The position numbers were made by a program, and so were the translations under genes. Positions 24,470 to 31,352 of a stretch of 34,134 bases of DNA are shown here, piece by piece; the first letter of the stretch is position 1, and each line of letters opens with the position of its first letter. Where the stretch lies: contig CAIMZS010000058.1 in the NCBI GenBank assembly GCA_903846015.1, forward strand, positions 1-34,134, read 5' to 3'. This stretch comes from an uncultured Anaerolineae bacterium (GTDB lineage Bacteria > Chloroflexota > Anaerolineae > Anaerolineales > Villigracilaceae). A model generated the notes under the pieces. The model did not search any database. It was given only the letters and a program-made list of their open reading frames with translations, and was not told where the DNA came from.

Positions 24470-24517
24470 AATATATATATATAGTAATTGTAGTAGGGCC
24501 TGTGGATATGTGGATAA
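24470..24517. promoter_or_regulatory. Unwinding element: AT tract, DnaA-trio-like run and tandem DnaA boxes
   Basis: An alternating AT tract (24470-24481) leads into in-register triplets TAG TAA TTG TAG TAG (24482-24496), a GC spacer GGCC (24497-24500) and two DnaA boxes overlapping by one base (24501-24517). Order and polarity agree with the basal unwinding module described in Bacillus subtilis, where DnaA spreads from tandem boxes onto triplets read 3'-GAT-5'. One of the five triplets, TTG, departs from the consensus. Confidence 0.7.
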
Positions 24518-24683
24518 GTCCCCGGGGTACCCTGCCCGTGGGTTGTCTCACGATGAAAAGCCCCACTACTGGTGGTTTTTCTCCTGATTGGAAGGCAGGC
24601 TGTCTGTGGATAACTCATGGATTGTCAGAAGGCGGTTTTTAGTGTTTTATTTTGCAAATCCATAAGTGGAGAAAGGCAAAAAG

Positions 24684-24705
24684 ACACCCCCATATATGGG
24701 GGTGT
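24684..24705. repeat. Origin palindrome 1
   Basis: This is a perfect 22-base palindrome: arms ACACCCCC and GGGGGTGT around a central ATATAT. It shares 18 of 20 core positions with the site at 24825-24844, on the other side of three DnaA boxes. It is a likely protein-binding site; the protein is unknown. Confidence 0.7.
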
Positions 24706-24824
24706 GCTCTTTATCATAAATCGAACATTTGATTAGTTTGTCCACAAGCAGAGTCGGTTATCCACAGATATAGGGCAGTTATCCACAGGTAGATGCTGAA
24801 AAAGAGCGCATTTGGTTATTTTGA

Positions 24825-24844
24825 TACCCCCCTATATGGGGGTG
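24825..24844. repeat. Origin palindrome 2
   Basis: ACCCCCC TATAT GGGGGT is an almost perfect palindrome and a near copy of the site at 24684-24705. The two centres are 140 bases apart. It lies 50 bases before the nucleotidyltransferase stop codon. Confidence 0.65.
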
Positions 24845-24893
24845 CCAAAAAGAATTTAATATGAAATTAATATGGATTTGCAATGAATCCGCT

Positions 24894-25883
24894 TTATATC
24901 CCATTGTCGACTGAGACCTGTTCGAGGATTTCTTCCAGCCTGTCAAGAAAGGCATCCAGAGACTGCAGACGCTCGGGCAGGGCCTGAGTGGATAGTCCGA
25001 GTGCGGCGCAGACGCCGGCCCAGTCGTTCTGTTGTTGTTCATTAAATGACCCATTCTCAGCAGCGAGAGCCCAGGTATAAAGCATGGGCCAGACAGCGGC
25101 TGAAGGCATATCGCTGGATAACTGAGCTTCGATGGCGCTTTTATAATAGGAAAAACGCGCGGGGTGCAGGCGCAAATCGCCGGGAGACTGTGCCGTGGCT
25201 TTGAAGGCCAGTTCCCAGGCGGGCAGCCACTGGGTGATGATCTGGGCGGTGGCATTGGATGAGACGCTGGCGAACAAGGTGTGGATCATGTCATCCTGTT
25301 CGATGCTTTTGGCGCGCTCCGGGAATTCGGCCAGCAGCCGGCGTTCGGAAATGGGCGCGCCGGTCAGGGCTACCAGCGAGTTGGCGGCGTTAAAGATGGC
25401 ATTGAAGAGTTTGAGTGGGTTGGCGCTTTCAATATCCATTTGCATGCCGAACCAGGCTTCGCGCGCCGGGACGGAGAAAAAACGCGCGCGCTTGATGATG
25501 TTGGCCGGGTCTTCGAATTGGGCGCGCACCACCGATTGGGTATATTCGAAGAAGCGCCCCCTTTGGAATAGCAGGCGCGGGTCCCACATGGCCCAACCAC
25601 GCCACCCGTCGCCGCGCAGTTCGCGCGGTTGGGCGTACAGGCTCACGTTTTCATAGGTAATGTCGAGGTGATAATCGTTGGACAGCTTGACGATTTCCCT
25701 GTCGCGCGGCAGTTCCCCGTTATGCAGCACAAGCAGGTCCACGTCAGCGGGGCTCTCGACCGCGCCGTGTTCGGGGCGCAGCGAACCAACCAGGAAAACA
25801 GCGGTTACGTTGATATCGTGGGCGAAGCGTTTTTCGACAGTCTCCCTGGCAAGTTTCATCAAGGCGTCATGAGTGATGCGCAT
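24894..25883 (-). CDS. Nucleotidyltransferase-fold protein
   Basis: The N-terminal 100 residues form a polymerase-beta-type nucleotidyltransferase domain: FLVGSLRPEHG with the G-S pair at residues 33-34, and ADVDLLVL with catalytic-type Asp47 and Asp49. A third acidic residue probably lies in YHLDITYE. The remaining 230 residues are helical (NAIFNAANSLVALTG, WLPAWELAFKA), resembling the helical bundles that follow such domains in antibiotic-modifying or tRNA-type enzymes. The substrate is unknown. GGAG six bases before the ATG at 25883 supports that start, which overlaps the kinase stop as TGATATG; an ATG at 25895 is possible. Coupling with a nucleoside kinase suggests a nucleotide-related role. 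Confidence 0.75.
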   Translation of the reverse strand: MRITHDALMKLARETVEKRFAHDINVTAVFLVGSLRPEHGAVESPADVDLLVLHNGELPRDREIVKLSNDYHLDITYENVSLYAQPRELRGDGWRGWAMWDPRLLFQRGRFFEYTQSVVRAQFEDPANIIKRARFFSVPAREAWFGMQMDIESANPLKLFNAIFNAANSLVALTGAPISERRLLAEFPERAKSIEQDDMIHTLFASVSSNATAQIITQWLPAWELAFKATAQSPGDLRLHPARFSYYKSAIEAQLSSDMPSAAVWPMLYTWALAAENGSFNEQQQNDWAGVCAALGLSTQALPERLQSLDAFLDRLEEILEQVSVDNGI

Positions 25884-25884
25884 A

Positions 25885-26520
25885 TCAATCTCCATCCATC
25901 AGCGCAGGTTGGTAGGGCGAGATCGAAAGCGCCTCGCGTATCCGGTTTGCGATCAAACTGAGGTGTTCAGGGTAGCGAACAAAATCGAGTGAGTTGCTGT
26001 CGATTGTCAGGCAGGCGCCTGTTGTGGTGGCGAAGAATTCATCGTAGGATTTGACCAGGTCGGCGATGTAGGCGCGCTCCATGGTGCGCTCGTAGGAGCG
26101 GTCGCGCAGGGCGATGCGGCCCATCAGCGTATCGACACTGGCCGAAAGGTAAACGGTCAGGTCCGGCAACGGGATTTTCTCAGCCAGGGCTTCGTGGACA
26201 CGGTGGTACATGATCAGCTCGTCGCCGCGCAGGTTGATCCGCGCGAACAAGGCATCCTTGGCAAAGGTGTAATCGGCCAGCAGCGCGGCACCCCTGTGCA
26301 GGATGGCGGGTACGGTGCTGTTTTGCTGGCGGTAGCGGCTGAGCAGGAAGAATATCTGTGTCTGAAAGGCGTAACGGGCGCGGTCGCCGTAGAAATCCGA
26401 GAGGAAGGGGTTTTCCTCAAAGACTTCCAGCAGCAGTTCGGAGTTGTCAAAACGTGGCTGGAGCAGACGCGCCAGGGTGGTTTTTCCGACTCCGATGACA
26501 CCCTCGATGGCGATATACAT
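25885..26520 (-). CDS. Deoxynucleoside kinase
   Basis: The 211-residue cytoplasmic protein belongs to the dNK/dGK-dAK family, which phosphorylates deoxynucleosides for salvage. The P-loop is IEGVIGVGKTT (residues 5-15), followed by the family block VFEENPFLSDFYGDRARYAFQTQIFFLLSRY that lines the nucleoside pocket. Next come LADYTFAKDALFA and LPDLTVYL with the lid-type basic segment RIALRDRSYERTME. Which base it prefers cannot be read here. GGAG eight bases before the ATG at 26520 fixes the start; the frame is open further upstream but lacks a site. The stop lies within two bases of the next gene's start. Confidence 0.9.
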   Translation of the reverse strand: MYIAIEGVIGVGKTTLARLLQPRFDNSELLLEVFEENPFLSDFYGDRARYAFQTQIFFLLSRYRQQNSTVPAILHRGAALLADYTFAKDALFARINLRGDELIMYHRVHEALAEKIPLPDLTVYLSASVDTLMGRIALRDRSYERTMERAYIADLVKSYDEFFATTTGACLTIDSNSLDFVRYPEHLSLIANRIREALSISPYQPALMDGD

Positions 26521-26613
26521 GCGGCGTTCTCCGGATATGGGATGATTAAGGATACCATAAATCGGAGGGTTGATGAATGCAGAAAGAGCCGGCTGAGAAT
26601 ACACCCGGGTGTT

Positions 26614-28362
26614 TCAGGCAGGTGTAACGAGCGGCAGTATCAGGCAGCTGGGATGATCCGCATCGTGATAAAGGGTCACGTGGGCGGTGCGGGCATCTTG
26701 AGCGGATTCGGATGACACCACGCCGCCGCTGTTGTAATTCTTCTGGTAATAAATGGAATTCGGCGAACAGATCACCAGGCGCAGGCGGCTGTCTTTGGCG
26801 ATGCGGCGCGAGAAGAAGCTGAACCCGTTGAACTCGAAGCGGATGATCTCGTTGAGGGGCGTCAGCGTCTCACTGCGGAGCGACTCACGGTAACGCGCCC
26901 GCAGGAGATCCTGTGTGAGCAAAATATTGGAACCATCCAGCAGTATTTCGTAGACGGAGACCTGGAAGTCGGTATCCGGCACATCCAACTCAAGCCAGGC
27001 GACCAGCTTGATATATCCGGTGATCTCTGTGGCTGTCTCAAACGGGGCGCTGTGATAGACCAACCCGTTTCCAAAGAGATTGAGGGCGAAGCGCTGATCG
27101 GTCAAATAGTTCTTGATATCCTCGCGCTCGAGCTCGCCGGGGCGCACATCGAGCGGGTCGTAGATGTAGCCATCCGGCAGTGATTTGTCCGGGCTGGTTT
27201 TGTCCAGCGTGCCCGAGTGGAAGGCATCGTTGGCCGCCGCGCCGCTGGAATTCAGATACAGCTGCAGGCTGGCATTCGAGATGGAAGCGAGATTGTCGGC
27301 GTACTTCCACTCTTCCGCGCCTGCCAGGTAATAGGCCACGCGCTGTTTCAGAAATTCCGGTTTGGGGCCGGTTTTAAGGGTCCAGTCCCACCACTTGGTA
27401 TGCAGTTTATCCATCTCCAGCATGCTGGCCTCGCCGAATTGCAGCCCGCCAAACTCCTTGTTGGGGGTGCGCGTGCCGGCATGATCCCAAGGGCCGATGA
27501 TGAGGTAGTGCTCATCGCGCGCGGGCGAGGCCGAGCGCATGTGCTGCTGGTAATACGTCATTGCGCCGACCTGATCCGCGTCGTAGTGACCGGTGATCGT
27601 CAGGATCGGGATGGTGATGCGGTCAAAGCTTTCGGGTGGAAAGGCCAGCCTGTCCCAATAAGAATCCTGGGTGGGGTGTTGAATCCAGGTCTGAAAATGG
27701 GTGCTGAGGTTGCCGACGATCTGATCCAATTCTTTGAAAGGACGATGCTCGATATACATCTCGCGGAACTTCTCGACCCAGAAGGATGCTTCACCAAACA
27801 GGTTGGCGTTGCCGGTTGACCCGCTGGTAAAGGTCAGCCACTCCATTTCATAGGAGAACAGGATGTTTTGATAAAAAGGGAAATCCACACCCGCGTAGAC
27901 CGAGGCGGCGGGTACAATGGTTTTGAGATGCGGGGGGAACTCTTTCAACGTCATCCACTGATCGAAACCGGCATACGATCCGCCCCACATCGAGACGCTG
28001 CCGCTGCACCACTCCTGGGCCGCCAGCCATTCGACAATGTCAAACCCATCGCGGCCTTCGTTAACCAAGGGTTCAAAATCGCCGGCGGAGTTGCCTCTTC
28101 CGCGGCAGTCCACCAGCACATAGGCGTAGCCGTGTTGGGCAAAATAAAAAGCGCGGGAGTGGTACGAGTCAGAGATGTAGGGGGTCAGGGTGAAGATTAC
28201 CGGGGTGGGGTCTGCGTTCTTGGGGCGGTAGACGGTGCCGTTAAGCTGAACGCCATCGCGCATGGGGATTTTGAGCCCCCATTTGAATTCGACATTCTTA
28301 TCTGCAAGTAGCGCTAATTTTGAAGGCTGATCTGATCCGGATATAAGAGAGGTGTGCCACAT
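26614..28362 (-). CDS. CocE/NonD-family alpha/beta hydrolase (X-Pro dipeptidyl-peptidase S15 type)
   Basis: The 582-residue enzyme has the S15 catalytic domain at about residues 30-310 and the jelly-roll X-Pro dipeptidyl-peptidase C-terminal domain after about 360. The N-terminal block IPMRDGVQLNGTVYRP and the DCRGRGNSAGDF motif are diagnostic. The nucleophile is Ser129 in WGGSYAG; the acid is Asp in ITGHYDADQ and the base is His in IIGPWDHAG. Members cleave esters, amides or N-terminal X-Pro dipeptides. No signal peptide is seen, so it is likely cytoplasmic. AAGGAG eight bases before the ATG supports the start. Specificity is unknown; a peptide role would match the M24 peptidase elsewhere in the window. 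Confidence 0.93.
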   Translation of the reverse strand: MWHTSLISGSDQPSKLALLADKNVEFKWGLKIPMRDGVQLNGTVYRPKNADPTPVIFTLTPYISDSYHSRAFYFAQHGYAYVLVDCRGRGNSAGDFEPLVNEGRDGFDIVEWLAAQEWCSGSVSMWGGSYAGFDQWMTLKEFPPHLKTIVPAASVYAGVDFPFYQNILFSYEMEWLTFTSGSTGNANLFGEASFWVEKFREMYIEHRPFKELDQIVGNLSTHFQTWIQHPTQDSYWDRLAFPPESFDRITIPILTITGHYDADQVGAMTYYQQHMRSASPARDEHYLIIGPWDHAGTRTPNKEFGGLQFGEASMLEMDKLHTKWWDWTLKTGPKPEFLKQRVAYYLAGAEEWKYADNLASISNASLQLYLNSSGAAANDAFHSGTLDKTSPDKSLPDGYIYDPLDVRPGELEREDIKNYLTDQRFALNLFGNGLVYHSAPFETATEITGYIKLVAWLELDVPDTDFQVSVYEILLDGSNILLTQDLLRARYRESLRSETLTPLNEIIRFEFNGFSFFSRRIAKDSRLRLVICSPNSIYYQKNYNSGGVVSSESAQDARTAHVTLYHDADHPSCLILPLVTPA

Positions 28363-28618
28363 GCCGGGTTCTCCTTGAATGGTTTGGGTAATGTGAACAG
28401 GGGTGTTTATTTAGGGATGGCTGCCAAGGCTGGGCAGGGCGAAGCCGTGACCCTGGTTGAGAACTTTGTGACTGACAGCGATTATCGGGGAGCTGGAGTA
28501 TGCCCGCAGATTGATGGTGCCAGGTTTGCCGCTCCCAAAAACGGCCTTCTTTTGGTTTTCAGCATAACCATTCTTGAGGTTAAATACTATCCTTTGGAAG
28601 TTGATGGTGAGCAAAATA

Positions 28619-28864
28619 TTAATCAGCGCCATCCAGCCTGGTGAGCATGTCGGTTAAGACGGCTTTGAGTACCTGGCGCAGCAGGCGGTCGCTTTCGGCG
28701 TGAGAGAGAACAATCTTTTCCAGGCTCAGTTCTTTTTGAAAGGATTTTTGAACGGTTTCAAAGACCCGGTCATTGACGTTTCCGTGCTGCAGGCGCTGGG
28801 TCATCCTTTTGAGCAGGTTGATGTAGGAACCGGATTGTTCGTAAAAGTTGGGCGGGTTTAGCAT
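28619..28864 (-). CDS. Small helical protein of unknown function
   Basis: The 81-residue protein is mostly helical and charged: YINLLKRMTQRLQHGNVNDRVFETV followed by SFQKELSLEKIVLSHAESDRLLRQVLKAVL. No membrane segment or cysteine is present. AAGGAG lies about 13 bases before the ATG, a long but usable spacing, and sits in a TCTCCT TTC AGGAGA inverted repeat (28877-28891) that could hide it in a hairpin. I do not recognise the family. The 255 bases between its stop and the CocE gene start show nothing convincing. Confidence 0.5.
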   Translation of the reverse strand: MLNPPNFYEQSGSYINLLKRMTQRLQHGNVNDRVFETVQKSFQKELSLEKIVLSHAESDRLLRQVLKAVLTDMLTRLDGAD

Positions 28865-29245
28865 GGGAAACTTATCTCCTTTCAGGAGAGAAACGGATTG
28901 AGTTGATTGTTATAGTCTACGCTTGTTCCGCTGGATTGGCAAATTTGGGATTTATTTCACAAAATATGTAGTGGTCAAGAAATGGGTGTACACAAACCTG
29001 GGCTCGCGCAAAGTCGCAAAGGGCGCAAGGAAGAGTTTCTTTTTGGAGAATGTAGTTAGCAGATAATGGACGAACAGTTTCTTTTCCACGATGAGGGGTC
29101 GCGGAGGGGTCGCTGGGATGAATCCCCTGCTGATGGCGTGAAAGTCGGATGAATCCGACTCCGTCTTTGGCTTGAAGGGCTTGCGTGAAATGAGGCGGGG
29201 CTTCCGAAATATTGAAACACAGCCGAGCTGTTGTTCGTGTTAATT
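28865..29245. other. Intergenic region with dispersed repeat and paired hairpins
   Basis: No gene is convincing here. The content is a dispersed repeat copy at 28988-29046 and two short palindromes sharing the core GATGAATC: GGGAT-GA-ATCCC at 29115-29126 and AGTCGGAT-GA-ATCCGACT at 29143-29160. The larger open frames over this stretch are extensions of a shadow of dapB. Confidence 0.5.
28988..29046. repeat. Dispersed GCAAAGTCGCAAAGG repeat, copy A
   Basis: The segment runs from ACACAAACCTGGG through GCGCAAAGTCGCAAAGGGC to GGAAGAGTTTCTTTTT. It aligns over about 55 bases with copy B at 30624-30681 and has a related core at 15201-15235. Words of this kind are common intergenic repeats in environmental bacterial genomes; I know of no assigned function. 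Confidence 0.65.
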
Positions 29246-30049
29246 TTACAGATCCAACACCTGATCCAGTCCGCGGCGCAGCCCGGTGAAGCTGCTGACC
29301 TTGCGAATGGATAACAGGGCGCCATCCACATACGGCGCGGCGCTGCTGCCTGAGTCGTGCCGTATGGTGAGTTTTTGGTCGGGCATGCCAAAAATGATCT
29401 CTGCCGAGATGGTGTAGCCGGGCAGGCGGATGGAATGAACCTGGGAGCCGGCCAGGCGCGCGCCGCGGGTCTCGACGAGGCCCTGGGTTTGCTCGAGGGG
29501 CACGGTCAGTTCGGAGGGGCGGACTGTTGACAGGCGGTGAGCCAGTTCGCGCGCGGTTCCGCTGGGGGCGTCTTTTTTGTTGTCGTGGGCGTAGTCGATG
29601 ATTTCCCACTGGGGGATGTAGCGGGCGGCCATTTCGGAAAATTTCTGCAGCAGTACGACGGTGATGGCAAAGTTGCCAACAGCCAGGACTCCCAATTGGC
29701 GCTCCAGGGCGGCGGTTTCAATTTCGGCGAAGTCGGCATCGGTCAACCCGGAGGTGCCAATGACAACATGGGCGCCGTGCTGCAGGGCTGCCAGGACGTT
29801 GGCTTTGGCGACATCCGGGTTGGTGAACTCGAAAAACACATCGCAGGGCTGCTGATCGAGGGCCTCCTGCGCGCTAGCGTAAATCGGGCAGGTGAGAAGT
29901 GGTTCAGGCAGCACATCGCCCAGGATCTTCCCGGCGTGTGTGCGGGATATGGCCGATACCAGGGTGATATCGTTGGTTTTGGCAGCGGCGAGGGCCAGGG
30001 CTGAGCCTGCCCAACCGGTTGCGCCTGCGAGACAGATGCGGATTGTCAT
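29246..30049 (-). CDS. dapB: 4-hydroxy-tetrahydrodipicolinate reductase
   Basis: The enzyme carries out the second step of the lysine/diaminopimelate branch, NAD(P)H-dependent reduction of 4-hydroxy-tetrahydrodipicolinate, in the cytoplasm. The N-terminal Rossmann motif is ICLAGATGWAG (residues 4-14), with VFFEFTNPDVAKAN and VVIGTSGLTDADF following. The substrate-binding segment IIDYAHDNKKDAPSGTA carries the catalytic-type Lys and the conserved DAPSGTA. The usual E-x-HH form is replaced by D-Y-A-H-D-N-K-K, which marks a divergent subfamily. The 267-residue length is normal. AGAGGAA is placed well before the ATG. No other lysine gene is nearby. Confidence 0.88.
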   Translation of the reverse strand: MTIRICLAGATGWAGSALALAAAKTNDITLVSAISRTHAGKILGDVLPEPLLTCPIYASAQEALDQQPCDVFFEFTNPDVAKANVLAALQHGAHVVIGTSGLTDADFAEIETAALERQLGVLAVGNFAITVVLLQKFSEMAARYIPQWEIIDYAHDNKKDAPSGTARELAHRLSTVRPSELTVPLEQTQGLVETRGARLAGSQVHSIRLPGYTISAEIIFGMPDQKLTIRHDSGSSAAPYVDGALLSIRKVSSFTGLRRGLDQVLDL

Positions 30050-30089
30050 GTTTCCTCTTTGTGTGTGCCAGTGTGGATGGTTATTATTG

Positions 30090-30551
30090 TCAGGCCAGCG
30101 CGGCCATTTGTGCCAGTTGGAGCTGGATTGCGCGGCGGAAGAACAGGGATATCAGCCATAGAACCGGGCGGGCGGCGGCTTGTTTTGGAAACATTTGGAA
30201 GCTGCGGGTGACTTGTGTGGCGTTGTTTTTCTCCACAAGCGTCCATTCCTCGGTGAAGTGGGAGGCCAGGTTGCTCAGCGGCGGGGTAAATTCACAAAAC
30301 CGCATGCCGATTTCTTTGCCGGGAACCCACTTGTAAATTTCCTCAATATATTCTGACCCGTCTGTGCTGCGGACTCGGATGCGTGACCCGAGCATGTCTT
30401 CGGTTCGTTTGTCGTAGCTGGCTTTTTCGATGCCCGGTAAAATGCCGTAGCCTTTAAAGCTGCTCCACAGATCTGTGTCGGCTGCCGCGGAACAGATCTC
30501 GGCGGCGGAGCGTGGAATCAGGTGGCTGCATTGGAAGGTGACGGGTTTCAT
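30090..30551 (-). CDS. SRPBCC-family (START-like) protein
   Basis: The 153-residue protein has the polyketide-cyclase/START-like fold pattern: it opens TFQCSHLIPRSAAEICSAAAD, then DMLGSRIRVRSTDGSEYIEEI and KWVPGKEIGMRFCEF, followed by FTEEWTLVEKNNATQVTRSF and a long closing helix. Such proteins bind hydrophobic ligands in a cavity; the ligand is unknown. The C-terminal stretch RPVLWLISLFFRRAIQLQLA is hydrophobic, with a basic pair, and may touch the membrane. It lies 40 bases upstream of dapB on the same strand, so the two may share a transcript. Confidence 0.75.
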   Translation of the reverse strand: MKPVTFQCSHLIPRSAAEICSAAADTDLWSSFKGYGILPGIEKASYDKRTEDMLGSRIRVRSTDGSEYIEEIYKWVPGKEIGMRFCEFTPPLSNLASHFTEEWTLVEKNNATQVTRSFQMFPKQAAARPVLWLISLFFRRAIQLQLAQMAALA

Positions 30552-30623
30552 GGGTTTTCTCGCAAGTGTGGAATGTCAAAATTATAGCAGTATCCCGGCT
30601 AATTGGGATGAGAACCACGGGAT

Positions 30624-30681
30624 GCACAAACCCCGGGTTCACCGCAAAGTCGCAAAGGGCACTAAGAAGAGCTTTTTTAGG
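30624..30681. repeat. Dispersed GCAAAGTCGCAAAGG repeat, copy B
   Basis: The segment ACAAACCCCGGGTTC followed by CCGCAAAGTCGCAAAGGGC and AGAAGAGCTTTTTTAG is a close relative of copy A at 28988-29046. It fills part of the gap between the SRPBCC gene and the conflict module. The rest of this gap (30552-30824) shows no gene. Confidence 0.65.
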
Positions 30682-30824
30682 CGCAGTTATCGAGACAGAA
30701 TATTTTCCGAAACATTGAGATGCTCCTGAGAGGTTGTGTGCGTTTTTCCTGGCGGAGCTATCCGACCGGGCCTTTGCCCTGAGGTGGAAAGGGGGCTAAT
30801 ATTGTATGGAAGACCTTTTTTAAA

Positions 30825-30833
30825 TGCTATACT
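30825..30833 (+). promoter_or_regulatory. Extended -10 promoter of the conflict module
   Basis: TGCTATACT is an extended -10 element (TG, one base, then TATACT). No good -35 is seen at the right distance, which extended -10 promoters can tolerate. Transcription would start near 30840, about 55 bases before the first gene. Confidence 0.4.
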
Positions 30834-30895
30834 TATCTTACGATTGTATTTTCCAGGGATGCTGCAGGGCTTATCGCAAACAGGAGGATTGGTTT

Positions 30896-31324
30896 ATGGG
30901 CGCAAAATCGAAGCACGATGATGAAAAAGGCGGGCAGGTTTTTAATATCCAGGGCGGGGTGCATGCCAAAAGGGATGTCATCATGGGTGATCAGAATAAT
31001 ATCATCACCAACAATACCGCCAATATTGAGAGCCCGGCCCAGTTTGTGGAGGCGCTGAAACAGGTGCAGGCGCAAGTTGCCGGGATCAAGCAGGAGCAGT
31101 TGACGGCGGCGCAGAAGCGTAATCTCGAGGCAGTCGAGGGGCAGATCGAGGCGGTCAGCCTGGAAGCTGGAAAGCCGAAGCCGCAGTTGGCGCACATCCA
31201 GACCACGCTGAAGGATGCCAGGGAGACGATGGATATGCTGGCGGGCGGTTTGAACAGCGCGGCGGCATTGGGCACCACCATCGGTGGCCTGGCACTGCTG
31301 GCTGTAAAATTATTTGGCGGGTAG
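30896..31324 (+). CDS. Small coiled-coil protein with C-terminal glycine-rich hydrophobic helix; candidate effector
   Basis: The 142-residue protein has three parts. Residues 1-42 are polar with the motif VFNIQGG ... DVIMGDQNNIITNN, also present at the start of the next gene's product. Residues 48-112 are helical and probably coiled coil (FVEALKQVQAQVAGIKQEQL, then RNLEAVEGQIEAVSLEAG). Residues 119-142 form a glycine-zipper-like hydrophobic helix (SAAALGTTIGGLALLAVKLF). This layout resembles small partner proteins in bacterial NTPase conflict systems, where a terminal membrane helix may act as the killing part; that role is inference. CAGGAGG, eight bases before this ATG, fixes the start, rejecting a longer frame from 30824. 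Confidence 0.65.
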   Translation: MGAKSKHDDEKGGQVFNIQGGVHAKRDVIMGDQNNIITNNTANIESPAQFVEALKQVQAQVAGIKQEQLTAAQKRNLEAVEGQIEAVSLEAGKPKPQLAHIQTTLKDARETMDMLAGGLNSAAALGTTIGGLALLAVKLFGG

Positions 31325-31352
31325 GTGTATAGGCGGGGTTTGCGGAGGAATT

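Larger units (their letters stand above)
24440..24850. other. oriC: Predicted chromosomal replication origin (oriC)
   Basis: This gene-free stretch holds six DnaA boxes. Three point left: TGTGGATAT (24501-24509), TGTGGATAA (24509-24517) and TGTGGATAA (24605-24613). Three point right: TTGTCCACA (24738-24746), TTATCCACA (24758-24766) and TTATCCACA (24779-24787). The last three lie 20-21 bases apart, two helical turns, which suits cooperative loading. A pyrimidine-rich tract and an ATATAT unwinding element stand at 24430-24483. Two related palindromes flank the right-hand group. DnaA boxes of this quality and number are rarely found outside origins. dnaA is not in the window, so a plasmid-like or secondary DnaA-binding locus cannot be fully excluded. 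Confidence 0.85.

Noticed and set aside
28354..28644. A 96-codon plus-strand open frame between the CocE gene and the small helical gene
   Set aside because: No ribosome binding site or recognisable fold is present, and it opposes the flanking genes.
28917..29609. A 230-codon minus-strand open frame overlapping the dapB end
   Set aside because: It is rich in Arg and Pro, lies in another frame of dapB and continues through intergenic palindromes. dapB itself is clear.
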